64,000 bases of DNA from Capitella teleta. Taxonomy: Eukaryota; Annelida; Polychaeta; Capitellidae. How positions within the stretch are numbered: the stretch's first letter is position 1; every line of letters begins with the position of its first letter. The notes under the pieces were generated by a model. The model did no database searches. It saw only the letters and a list, made by a program, of their open reading frames with translations, and was not told the DNA's origin. This document shows, one piece after another, positions 48,740 through 64,000 of this stretch. Both the position numbers and the translations under genes were made by a program. The stretch lies in the NCBI GenBank assembly GCA_000328365.1, contig KB299619.1, positions 131,422-195,421 of the forward strand, in the 5' to 3' direction.

Positions 48740-49440
48740 AGAGTTTTTGAGAGTTTTTATTTGGCAGATGGCATCAGCAATAGCTGTGTTTAATCCATGG
48801 TCATAACAATCATAACATTACATAAAAATAAATTAGAAACAAAAAATAGATAAGATAAAATTGTACATAAAATTTTAAATTAAAAACGTTCGACATTTCT
48901 AAAAATAAAAATAATGATAAGTTTTTTTAAAGGCTCAATTGAGTTTGCTGAACGGACATTAAGGAAACACATTCCAGTGGCGTGTTCCTGCATTACGAAA
49001 TGAATTTATGAGTGCGCTGAATAAAAATATAATTATTTGAATGCTGACGAGTAAAATGGTCATGAATATTGTGCACATAAGAAATATTTCGAGTAAGATG
49101 AGATGGAACGCGTGCATTTATAATTTTCCACATCAAAACCATTCGATTAAAACACATCTCTGTTTGCCGCTCATCCCCTTTAAATCCACCAGCCTTTCCT
49201 CAATATGAGCACAAGAAGATGCATTTAAAATTACTCACATTGCTCTATTCTGCAGTTTTTGGAGGCGGATTAAATTGCGAGTACGAGTTGAGCACCAAAC
49301 TGTTGAGCAGTAGTCAAAATTAATGAGGTAAAACGATAGAGTTGTTGATCAAAATAGATCTGGGTAAAGACTTTAAGACACAAATTGCTCTAGAGATTAA
49401 ATTTGGTCAACTGAGAAACGTGATCATTAAATTTTATGTG
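48740..49440 (-). mobile_element. LINE reverse-transcriptase C-terminal relic (minus)
   Basis: A minus frame near 49240-49320 reads LINFDYCSTVWCSTRTR, then LIRLQKLQNRAM, the thumb-region signature of CR1/L2/Jockey reverse transcriptases. Further on, near 48960-49020, it reads SFRNAGTRHWNVFP, the usual AGT..WN.LP end motif. Intervening stops show decay. The copy is 5'-truncated at about 49440 and its 3' part is A/T-rich. Confidence 0.65.
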
Positions 49441-49602
49441 CTGATAAAAAATCTTCTGTGTAATTACCGTTAATATTGTTTACTTGTCTGAAAACATGCT
49501 CATTTGGGCCAGGATTGATATGAATATTAAGTTCAGTAGCAGGCATATATCTACGCTTATGTGGATTTACATCGCATTTCCGGAAGCAGCCAGGAAGGTC
49601 CC

Positions 49603-49673
49603 TTCGTTCGTTCGTTCGTTCGTTCGTTCGTTCGTTCGTTCGTTCGTTCGTTCGTTCGTTCGTTCGTTCGTTC
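49603..49673. repeat. (TTCG)n microsatellite
   Basis: About 17 copies of the tetranucleotide TTCG. The repeating NERT or FVRS readings are artefacts. Confidence 0.96.
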
Positions 49674-50823
49674 AAATGAACCCCAGTAATTACTGCGGCC
49701 TAATTACCTAACAATGGTCGTATTTTAACGTCGTCGTCTCCTGTGATTACAACATCTAACTGTATTTTCAATCGAGGAAAAGAAATTTCGACCAATTTAA
49801 AGACCATTTTCCCTATGAACTGTCACCATGGGCTGTCATTTCATACCCAGTTCCTCAGTCGCTGTAAAGGCTTGTGTCCATTTCGACACTGTACAATTTG
49901 TCATTTTACTGTCTATGTAATTTATGTATACGAGATAGCATAGATTGGATGAGATGGAAGGGTTTAGTAACGAATAGCAATTGTAATTGAAAGCAAAATC
50001 AATAAAGTGACCAAAGTTCTCTGATGCACCCTATGCACTTAATTTTGCTTGTTGACGCTCATTCGCTGTTTCCGCATTCGAACACACCGAGGAGACATGT
50101 TTTTCTCCATTTTGTGAATCGACGCATTGATCAGAGCGCATTTCGTGAGCTGCTTCCATCGGAAGACAGGTTTTTCCTTCGTGTAAATGCAACGTCTTCT
50201 TCGCACGATATCCCTCGATCCATCCACATGGGAATCTTCCATCTTTGCTCAGTGGAAGAAGGAAAAATAATATTAGAAAGGAAAACCCAACGAAAAAAAC
50301 AAAACAAACAAAAACGACTAGCGTGATTTTCATGCTGTGTTTTGATCTCGACTTGGATTGAAATCGTGGTCGATTTCTCAGGAATGAAATATATTGACTT
50401 GTTTAATATTTCAGGAGTTAATCAGTGATTATCGTGATATTTGACGGTTAATTGAATGCCACTCTGTATACGTCACTTACTATGAATCCGATTGCGAGAC
50501 ACTTGTACACACAGAATACGGATATTCGGTCTCTAAATAATTGTAGCGGACTTTTATGGAGGCATATCTAACAGCGTTTGCACACTTTCAGGGTCTGCAC
50601 TCTCAACATACCTTGTCGGTCAGTAATCGGCATATAGGTAGGCCCAGGTACAAATACTTTTGAGTGGCCTAGGTCTACTTACACTTTTAGGTGGGTTTGC
50701 GAATGCGTTTTATTACAAAGCCCCAAGAGCGGAATCTGAGCCGAACCGAAACATTGCTTTTCACTCTTCGTTGCACACCATCTGCACCAAATGCCAAAAA
50801 TGAAGCAAAGTGGGGGATACGCT
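49674..50823. other. No recognisable gene
   Basis: Open frames at 50024-50326 (plus) and 50031-50333 (minus) overlap on opposite strands and show no domain or splice signals that would favour either. Confidence 0.3.
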
Positions 50824-51505
50824 CAGGGCTCGAAATAAGCGAAAAAGTGTACTCGCCACGTGGCGAGTGAACAGGGAAGTTTTACTCACCAAAATATATT
50901 AATTGTTACTATTTATATTGTTACTCGCCAGAAATTCAGATGAAAAATATAGCATTTTTACCATATAGCAATATTACCATGCACTGCCGTATAGCGCATC
51001 TTATCTGATTAGCAATGCGTCAAAAGTATTCACTATACTATCACTAGAAAAGTGTGTTTCCCTCTACTGGGTTATGCTGGTATGTTGTAATGGCCACGTG
51101 TCCACTCTGAATTAGGTGAGCCAAGACAGCCAACAAAGGAAAATTACAATGCACAGACTTGTCGACTCCGCCAATCCTTTGATTGACCTTGGTGGGCATC
51201 TTCAAAAGAATCACAAAAAATGGTTAACTCGAGCGTTAACTAAACCGTGTCAATTTACATATTGGAGCATGAGTTGGAATCAACTTTCGATTCCAAATAT
51301 CGTGTCATTGAGGGTATGGTGGGGATTGACTAAAAATCTATTGCTTGGGATTGACCAAAGAATCTGCTCTTAATATTTATTTTGAGAGATAAAATTTTTA
51401 CTTGCCATCTTGCGACCATTCTATGATTCTTGGTATTTTGTACTCGCCAGGGAGAAATTTTACTCGCTACCATTGGCGAGTAGTTGAGTCTTATTTCGAG
51501 CCCTG
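50824..51505. mobile_element. hAT-type MITE
   Basis: The 682-bp element has inverted ends: the left reads CAGGGCTCGAAATAAG and the right on the opposite strand reads CAGGGCTCGAAATAAG. The flanking 8-mers GATACGCT and GCGACGTT share five positions, compatible with a decayed hAT target duplication. ACTCGCC motifs repeat below both ends, including ACTCGCCACGTGGCGAGT near the left end. There is no transposase. Confidence 0.8.
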
Positions 51506-51961
51506 GCGACGTTGCTGTAGCTCTACCATTGTTTGGGCTGCTTCTGTGCAGAGGAAATTATCAGAAATCCATGCTGATCTCGGAACTGTTATTTGACGGA
51601 GATTATAGTAACTATATAAAACCCTCTGAAAATCATCTGCTTTTGAGTGTCAGAATAATTCCTATATTTCACTGGTTCCCTGGTCATATATATATGACAC
51701 AGGCATGCACCGATGACAGGGGGTATCTCACTGGCTGCTATTTATAGTAACATTTAGTCAACTGGTCGCATTCAGCAAATACTGTGAATTAATTTTCACT
51801 CGCCTCGCCTTGTGAGCCATCGTGGGAGTGACGTCATATGAAATCGAGTGAAATGGATGTACCAAAATAGGGGTGAGTTTTCATCGGTGTGTGTCGGTGC
51901 TTCTTTCAGTAGCCAGTTAACATTTCACATGAAACCTTTTAGCAGCCATCGCCAAAAAAGC

Positions 51962-52002
<41 letters not shown>

Positions 52003-52945
52003 NTGAAGCGCAGAAGATACATAAAATGTTTCGATACGCTTCCTATACGCATGTGGTAAAACGGGGAATGATGCGGCAGGTCATTCCAAGGTTTGAAACC
52101 TTGATGGGTCAAATATTTCTGTCACTCGCGTATTAAAAGCAGTGGGTGCAGTCGTAAAAAAGAGTCATTGAAAGAGAATCGACATCAAACTAGCAAAGAA
52201 CGCGGAGTCTGCGTTTTTTTTTATGCGTTTTTTGATGCTAGCTTGATTCAATCATTTGTGATCACCAATCATTACTAATCAAACTAGCATCAACGATATT
52301 GATAACTATGATAGCATCAGCGAATTAGGGCCACGAGTCGAAGCGAAGGCCGTCATGAACTGGGAGGAAGGGAAGTGCAAAATCATAACGTACTTTTAAA
52401 CCCGAAATCCAGATTTCCAGCCAACGGGAATTCAGATTTGAAAGAGGAAGCTGAAACCGCTGATGAAAGTCACGAATTACTAGTACTTGTATGGACTCAA
52501 GCAAAAATCTGAGCACACATGTGATTTCATTAACCTTTTGTAACGCTCTTTCAACAAGTCGCCGCATTCTGCTTCTTAGGCTACTCGAACTAATAAAATA
52601 TAAAACCCACAAATAAATAGAATGGTCTCTGAACTCTTACGTGCAATGATGTCATCGTGATTAAAGTCAACACAAACATAATAATTTGAGGGTCCAAGAG
52701 AGAAGATGCCTTAAATTAACCATACAATTGACTGCCATTTGTTCGCAACCCTGTTGCAAAGCATTTAGCATTAAGCTTTTTTGCTGTTTGTTGCTGATCT
52801 GATTTATTAACAGTTTCAGTTTCATGGGTATAATTATTATGATGAGTATGATAATTTTGTTTTGCAAAATGTATTGTTCAATTGTGTACACAGATAAGAA
52901 CACAATGGTCATCAATGTGGTTTGACATACATTCCACTTCTTCCA
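51506..52945. other. No recognisable gene
   Basis: A T run at 51966-52002 ends in a single ambiguous base at 52003. Short inverted repeats around a CTAGC core lie near 52166-52296. A minus frame at 52325-52612 (95 codons, ending HDGLRFDSWP) is the only sizeable frame; I see no domain or partner exon and leave it unassigned. Confidence 0.35.
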
Positions 52946-54771
52946 TCATGTCCTCACTTTTTTCCCTTCTGCTGTGAAATTCGTCAGAGCAGAAGTGCGC
53001 TCTTTGCGTACCCGCATCGGGTTAATGTGAGGCAACCAGGTGGCTTCGTTCAGAGGTGGCAGGACTATCTTGTGCTCGTCAGGGTTCGATTTCATGTCCT
53101 GCTCTCTCAGCCGAACCTGTATTTCCATGACAACATGACATATCATAGAGAGGGCAAGGAGGAGTTGCATTCCAATGAGCAAATGTTGTGAACAAACTGA
53201 TGAAGCTTGCACAGCATACACGGCCAAGTATCCCACCGCTTGGCAGGCTCGAAGTGCAGCCATTGAGGCATTGAGATGATTGGGCAGCAGCTGAGCAAGT
53301 AGAGCTGTAAAATGGAAATGTATACGATGTAATTGCGAAAAAATATTGAACCTACCTGGACATAAGACCTGCCATGCACTGTCGATGACAGCCAGCAGAC
53401 ATGTGATAACGAAGAAAGCGGCGGCAGGCCAAGCGACAACTGGCCACGTGAGAGTCAAAAGCAGAAGGATGGCCTCCAAAAGGAACAGTGGTAGAGCGAC
53501 CCGAAGACGTCCAGCGACACCGAAGAAAAATCCGAGAGACGGAGCCATGAAAGACGAAGTAATCAAGGCACCAAGTAAGGCGAAAGATCCAGACCTGGAT
53601 TGCAGACTACAGGTGGAGAATGCCTGAGGGAGTCAAACAGAAAATCATAGGTTACAGGACATATCGTATGACGTTAATTACACTATACCTGGATGAGGTA
53701 CTGGTAGCACAGGTGTTGTCTGGCCCCACTCAGGATTAATACTGGCGAAAGTAAACGCACTTCTGGCTTCTTCAGCAAGAGAAAAACTTCGCCAAAGACC
53801 ACGTGGCACGACTGGCCATCGTCCTCACCCTTCGGACGGTCAATACCAAATAGAGCAAGAAGCACTGCCACCACGGAGCATGCCATAAGGCAGCCAAGCA
53901 GAGCCTGCATACGATGCCCCATTACAGACTCTGTGTTATCAGAAACAACTGAAAATGACGGCGACATCACAAAGTTATCCCAGCAGTACTGTGCACCGCA
54001 TGACGAGGCGGTGTCGTTTGCAGTGTACGGGTCGTTGCTCCAAGGAAAATCCAACGACACCATTGTAAGCAGCTGCGCGAGCCACCCAGCTGCCAAGGCC
54101 CACGTCTGGAAAATTCCACTGAAGAAAAGGAGAGTTTTCCCAGAAACGGATCCCACGAGGAACACGTGTTCGTTTGTTATTGTGATGACTCTGCTGCACA
54201 GCACCGTCAAGCAAGGTCCCAGGAAGAGTCCGGCTGCAGCAAAGCCAGGAATGACGAATGGAGGGGAGGGTCTGAAGCGACTACTGACACACAAAGCGAC
54301 GCCCACCCCACCAGCCAGGCTTGCCATTTTCTCTCCAGTGCAGCGGAGGATGAGGGGGGTGAAGAGGGAGGAGACGAGCAGGCAGCCGTACAAGCAACCC
54401 AGAGCGATCACTTTGAGCGAGTCATCCTCGATGTTAACCAGCGCTAACGACGGCGTACTCAGCGGAAGGGCAGTGGTCAACAGCAGCATCGTTACACACA
54501 CGATCAAGAACCGACGTGTCACGCTTCTTTTCTGTTGCAGCTGCGCTTCTGATATCAGCTGCCGCGGCTGTGATAACTGCAGCTGTTGTTCGATCTCGCT
54601 GCACATGTTCTCCGGGCGCAAGCGTCCATCGCAGGCCTTGTCAAGACGGGAGTCTTGTAAGAGGAGAGTCTGATCCGAAGGGCGGTTGAAGAGCTCAACG
54701 TCAGAGTCGGAATCGGAGGCATCACTGATGACGTCGATGTCATGAGCGTTCACAACCAGGGAGGTCATCAT
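52946..54771 (-). CDS. UNC93-like major facilitator family protein
   Basis: UNC93 proteins are multi-pass membrane proteins that regulate or traffic channels and receptors. Three exons: 53689-54771, 53356-53623 and 52946-53304, with introns of 65 and 51 bp and consistent phases, give about 569 residues. The acidic N-terminal tail (about 85 residues, with DASDSDSDVELF) precedes transmembrane segments. Family hallmarks are LYGCLLVSSLFTPLIL in the second helix region, the luminal loop with CGAQYCWDNF, and DSAWQVLCPG near the C-terminal half, equivalent to the DA.WQ..N motif of UNC93A. The C-terminal cytoplasmic tail is polar. The GTG at 54772 is not used; the first ATG is at 54769-54771. The 51-bp second intron is a multiple of three and open in frame. 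I cannot tell UNC93A from other family members. Confidence 0.8.
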
Positions 54772-54803
54772 CACTCGATCGTCAAAGCTGAGGCATCATA
54801 ACA

Positions 54804-57022
54804 CTGCAAATGCAAACATCGTTAATTCAGTCGTTTTTCATCGTTTTTCACAATAAACTGACTCATATATTGTTGTTTGCACGTGGTGTTTGCAAGGGAG
54901 AGTCGAATGCGGCAATTATGAGATGATTAGCCGTATTGATTTGCATTGTTTATAGCATAATTATACGGTGCAATAAATGTATGCATTGCTATAAACATAT
55001 GTTATTCTCTCCTCTACTTCTCAACATTCGCAGTTCAAATATCCAAACTCAACACCATCACCGTGATACGTATATACCCCTAATAAGCGAAAGTTTAATA
55101 AGCATATGTAATAATATTCTTACAAGAATAAAGGACAAAAATAAATGATAGGCCTTGTTCCTTTAATAACAGTGTTTTCTGGGTATTCAATTATTACAGA
55201 TAATACTTCCGTAAACGTCCACACAACGTCACAATAACGTTATAAACAATAAAACCTCACCATGCGGGTTCCAATCGTGTGGATCAGTCGTTGAATTGCA
55301 GTACTAATTGACGTTATTATAATGTCATTGTATATCATCAGAGAGACACAATGCGCTCGTTATCTATATATGCTGAATAGTGTCTACACTCAATAGCAAT
55401 CATTTATCAACCGAAGCTTCAGGTTGAGTACTAAGATAAGTACCGACAGTAGGTGAAATATAAGAGCCTCTCAACATGTTTAGCCAACTTCAATATGCTT
55501 TGTATTGGCGTATGCAATACTTATTATGCCGACAGTGGAGATGCATCAAGGATGTACACTGACTATATGTGTAGGATTAAAGGTACATGTATATAATTTA
55601 AATACTTAATATATAAGAGAGGAAATTTAGGAGTACGAAAGAGATGTGGTACTAGTGGGGGGTATGTATTCACCAAGTATATAGTAGTACGTCCAGGGTG
55701 TCCGAATGTTATTCAAACATACATTGGAAGAACAGTTTTTGCAGAATGTTGGCCTCCCTCGTTGTTTTTTTTTTTTCTCAGCATATAATTCGCTTGTACA
55801 TCTTATGTGCATCACTGGCTGCAGTTCTATATTTGGCCATATAATTATGTTGGAGCTTCCGATTGTACATCCCATTGAACTGCATGCCCTTAAAGAACAC
55901 TTCACATCAGAATGTTGGTACTTTTTTTAGGTATATATTTTTTTGATATTCTATACACTATACGCATGTAATGCTTGATACTTAAACGTTGTTGATACTC
56001 AAATCACTCAGCACTTCATCATTACACGAACGGTATACGTAATAATATTATAACTCCAGACAGAATGATTACTCACCATCGTAAGAGTGTTCTGTTGCGT
56101 CTTCGTGTTGTGTCGACTGCCAAGTAGATCACAGAATTGTTATTTAGTCAGTTACATAACCAGAAAAGCAAAGTCTGGTGATTTATTTCTATTGGGGCCA
56201 AAACTTCTGAGCCAGAACGAGTGTCTCGAGCGGTTGCGTCTCTTTTAAGCGACCCCTGGATCGATAGAATTTGGCACAGGTCCTTATGATTGCGAATCAT
56301 AATGCTCACTGGACGAGAATCATAAAGTGAACCCTGGATTTTTATTATGGGCGGGATTTTGATTATTAGCCATTACTTGAGATTGATGTGTCGTGTTCAG
56401 AATTACTGACTGCTCTCAAAAGGGCTAAGCTGTTGAAAAGTGTAGACGTTGCTAGTTATTTCGAGTTTTGTGTTTGGGATAACCGGGAGTTACCGTGCAA
56501 AGAATAAGTACATGTACATGTAATGCAAAGATATGAATTAGTGATGCATACATGATAACCCATCTCCATACAAGATAAGCGAGTTATATGTCACCTCTAG
56601 TAGTTTAGTTAAACGTTGCTACCCTTGATACCCAAGATGTAATAACATTCCTAATTAATATTTAATAATTAACATAGGGGGGGGGGGGACTAAAATAAAC
56701 AAGTTGAACTTGTGGACTACGCACACTGATTTTTATTCAATCTGATTGCATGATGAGTCGTTCGAGATTCAAAAAGCAGCGTAAACTTAATTATTGAGAT
56801 TCATATCCAGGCACCGATCTGTATGCGAAGAGAAAACGATGATCGAACGAACAGTGCAGGGCCTCCAGAATGAGATACCTTGATTCTTGTATAAGTAATC
56901 TGCATAATTATAGGGCTAAAATATTAAATTAATATCTTTTTCTTTTTTAATGTACATGTATATTAAAGAGTTGAAGAGTTCAAAGGTCATCTAGCATCAA
57001 TTTCCCAGAAGTTGGTTCCTAA
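54804..57022. other. Intergenic, no coding region seen
   Basis: This covers the putative first intron and promoter of the UNC93-like gene and the 3' flank of the Sushi-domain gene. A G run lies at about 56680-56689. No domain was recognised on either strand. Confidence 0.35.
56077..56125 (-). other. Possible 5' UTR exon of the UNC93-like gene
   Basis: A strong donor (ATG/GTGAGT on the minus strand at 56071-56076) faces an acceptor (TTTGCAG) just upstream of the UNC93-like start, whose exon begins at 54803. The intron would be about 1.27 kb. The upstream limit is a guess. This is inference from splice signals only. Confidence 0.3.
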
Positions 57023-61791
<4,769 letters not shown>

Positions 61792-62051
61792 GGTGCGAGA
61801 GGACTCCAGCTAATCTGAGGTAGGTGTGCGGGAGCCTTTTATGTCTTTATTCTCTGCTTCGGTCACATGAGGAGGCCTCAAAACCAGGAACTTACACAAA
61901 AATATTTCTGCCATTCTCAGCAATCTTCCCGTCTGTAACTGAAATTAGTTTACTACTAAAAAGAGCAGGAAAAAAGTTGAAAATAATAAAGCATATGTTT
62001 AAATCTAATTGCCTTGGCAACACCCAGCCCAGACAGTGTGCACTTTTTCAC

Positions 62052-62089
<38 letters not shown>

Positions 62090-63325
62090 GGGGGGGTAGT
62101 ACAGTGAATTGTATTTTTGTCACTTCCCGCTTACGTCTGTGAGTAGATTATGCATAATTATAGCGATACTTACCGGGGGTACCCTACTTTTTTCCCCTCG
62201 ACTCAAATATATACGTTTCACAGGTTAATCTATGTAACCAAGGGAAAAAAAAACAAAACGAAAAGGTGAAATTTCGAAAAGATTCGATGGTGGAGTCATA
62301 TAAATCATGATATGCGCTCTTATTACTGTTCTTAAAAAAAAGAAAGCAAAAACTACGGAAATCACGGATGACCCAATACTTTGTGCAATAATTTCCAAAT
62401 AGATCGCTCAGCGTTGCAGCTTCCGTATGTCACTATGTGGGATTTAGAAATGCAAAACAAATATGAAGTCTGTTGGTGCATTCTATGTGCGCTTCAGCTG
62501 CACACATAGAATCATCTCTTGGGGGGGAAGGGGGTGCTTGATTTTTTCACCCTTTCATTCAGTTTTAGTTAGTTTGTTTAATAAATACCGGGGGCATTTC
62601 AAATTCACTTCTTGGTTGAATTGCAACTTGGGAATTTCCCCCCAATAAAGAATGTCCTTTTGAAGTTATGAACTTATGAGGATGGTACTTTGTTTTGTTG
62701 AGAGTGTTAATTATTGTTATGACAGTAGAACGAATGTTTATCTCCTAAAATCAAAACAAAGCAGAGAGTTTGTATTGAAGGGTCGGTCCTACAAGAGATA
62801 GCATTAATTATGTAAAGCTCGTTCAGGGGCTCATCTGAGTTAGCTCTCTTCGCGATCACTCACCACTCGCATTCAAGTATTCCTCCCTCATTCAAAATTG
62901 AATTTTTACTTGATTTATTTGCATACGTACATGCGCACAAAATAGCATAGTCAATCCAAACCAGGTAGTTATTTTTTTGAATAATAGATACATTATAGCA
63001 AATTTTAGATTTTTATTTTTAACACAGAGTAGATAGACTACTCCCGGCCCACTCTGTACATGTAACGTATTTTATGTTTGGCCTTTCTGTCATATTTCAA
63101 ACAAATTCATAATTTCTCCATTCATAACCAGAAATGAAACACAAAATCATATAACTTAATCCAGCCAGTGGAGGCAATTTTCTTTTACTTGCACACACAT
63201 CAAATAACGAATTTTCAACAATATTTTTGATTAATCACTCTCTACAGAAGGGCATCACAGTCTTCCAGATGAATCACATGAAATGTCCGCTCGCTCTCTG
63301 ACCGCCAGCAGAAGGACCAACGTCC
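61792..63325. other. Intergenic between Sushi-domain gene and MVP
   Basis: This stretch holds the promoter of the Sushi-domain gene and the 3' flank of MVP. A T run followed by a G run lies at about 62059-62096. No coding region was recognised. Confidence 0.4.
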
Positions 63326-64000
63326 TTACTCCTCATCAGAATCAGCAGATCTGCGGGCGGGAACGAGGCCTCCTCCAACCAGACCATGGGCCGTGTTGAA
63401 GAGGTTGATGGGGCTGGAGCCGTCTGTGATCAGCGTTGACTTCAAGCCAAGCGACTGCAGCAGCTTCACCTATTGATGAATATGCAAATTTTATGCAAAT
63501 GCGGGACAGGAGAGATCTGAGCCATACCTGCATCTCGGGGCCAGCTGTTGCGATCGCTTTGAGGGTGTCAGCGCCAATCGCGTCGACCATGTTTTTGAAT
63601 TTAGATGCGTCAATTTCAGACATTTCACGAGATTTCTTAATTTCCATTTCATTCTGCTCACGGATGAACTTTGCCTCTGCCGCCCGTGCGCTTGTTAGGC
63701 GCTCAAGTTCGCTTTCCTGTAAATCAATCAATATCCATAGAATCATTCTCATCGCTTATATTAAACAGGACTCACGGCTTCGATCTTCATGGCCTGTGCC
63801 TTGAGCGTGGCCTGCTCCACGGCTGCCTCTCCCTCAATACGCAGCGCCTCTGCTCTGCTCTGTGCCTCAGCCTTCGCTTGTCCGGAGCTCTCCACGGCCG
63901 CGCTGTTCGCCTGCAGCTCGAGGAGCTCCTTGCGCGACCTCTCTGCCTCCGCCTCATCACTGATGCGCTGCCTCTCCAGGCGACCTTTGGCCTCTTGCTC
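63326..64000 (-). CDS. MVP: Major vault protein, C-terminal part (runs off the window)
   Basis: MVP is the main shell protein of the vault ribonucleoprotein particle. Three exons are visible: 63776-64000 (continuing past the edge), 63528-63716 and 63326-63469, joined in phase 0. The first encodes the coiled-coil shoulder and cap-helix region with [40 protein letters not shown] and [20 protein letters not shown]. The second has [20 protein letters not shown] and AGPEMQ. The third has [20 protein letters not shown] and [10 protein letters not shown], as in human MVP, then a short tail ending RRSADSDEE. Human MVP has a longer tail after this block. Identity is clear; the N-terminal vault repeats lie outside the window. 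Confidence 0.97.

Noticed and set aside
49427-49675. Frame with repeated NERT residues, and an INPGP motif just after it
   Set aside because: The repeat is the (TTCG)n microsatellite; the INPGP stretch is too short to assign to a LINE start.
52325-52612. 95-codon minus-strand frame ending HDGLRFDSWP
   Set aside because: No domain, no acceptor-consistent start and no neighbouring exon; left unassigned.
53933-54673. 246-codon plus-strand open frame
   Set aside because: It is the antisense shadow of the UNC93-like first exon, which has clear family motifs and splice sites.

Overview
The window comes from an animal nuclear genome, most likely an early-branching marine invertebrate; I suspect a sponge. 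It is AT-rich, with intron-containing genes that have many short GT-AG introns (51-230 bp), long introns filled with transposon debris, and several animal-specific gene families. The sponge assignment is inference from overall character, not from a diagnostic gene.

From left to right: 1-5.3 kb has no recognisable gene. At 5.35-5.77 kb on the minus strand are the first two coding exons of a GRK2/3 (beta-adrenergic receptor kinase) orthologue. From 6.5 to 17.7 kb is a transposon graveyard: a LINE relic broken by a T2/Kolobok-type MITE, a spliced hAT/ZNF862-like fragment, a DIRS-type retroelement fossil carrying a hAT MITE, a largely intact CR1/Jockey-like LINE with an assembly gap, and a second copy of the same T2-type MITE.

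At 17.8-24.1 kb on the plus strand is a ten-exon ROGDI orthologue whose long introns hold a foldback structure, a Tigger-like MITE and a Tc1-like MITE. At 26.7-33.5 kb on the minus strand is a fourteen-exon mitochondrial proline dehydrogenase (PRODH) that keeps an EF-hand-like loop. From 33.5 to 40.8 kb are inverted repeats, microsatellites and LINE 3' ends. Two small plus-strand genes follow: a two-exon gene of unknown function (40.86-41.43 kb) and a secreted single-EGF-domain peptide (42.1-42.5 kb) preceded by an RFX X-box-like site. The stretch 42.6-52.9 kb is mostly gene-poor, with a LINE relic and a hAT MITE.

The right end is gene-dense on the minus strand: an UNC93-like membrane protein (52.9-54.8 kb), a secreted multidomain protein of TSP1, EGF, Sushi/CCP and GCC2/ephrin-receptor-like modules with phase-1 exon boundaries (57.0-61.8 kb, interrupted by a gap), and the C-terminal end of major vault protein (63.3 kb to the edge).

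The genes do not form one pathway. They are ordinary host genes (receptor desensitisation, V-ATPase assembly, proline catabolism, membrane regulation, extracellular matrix or adhesion, vault particle) separated by mobile-element debris. I found no convincing new multi-gene system. The most interesting signals are a minisatellite expansion inside a Sushi-domain exon, the EF-hand of PRODH, in-frame translatable mini-introns in two genes, nested inverted repeats at 33.7-37.6 kb, and X-box-like motifs beside small genes.
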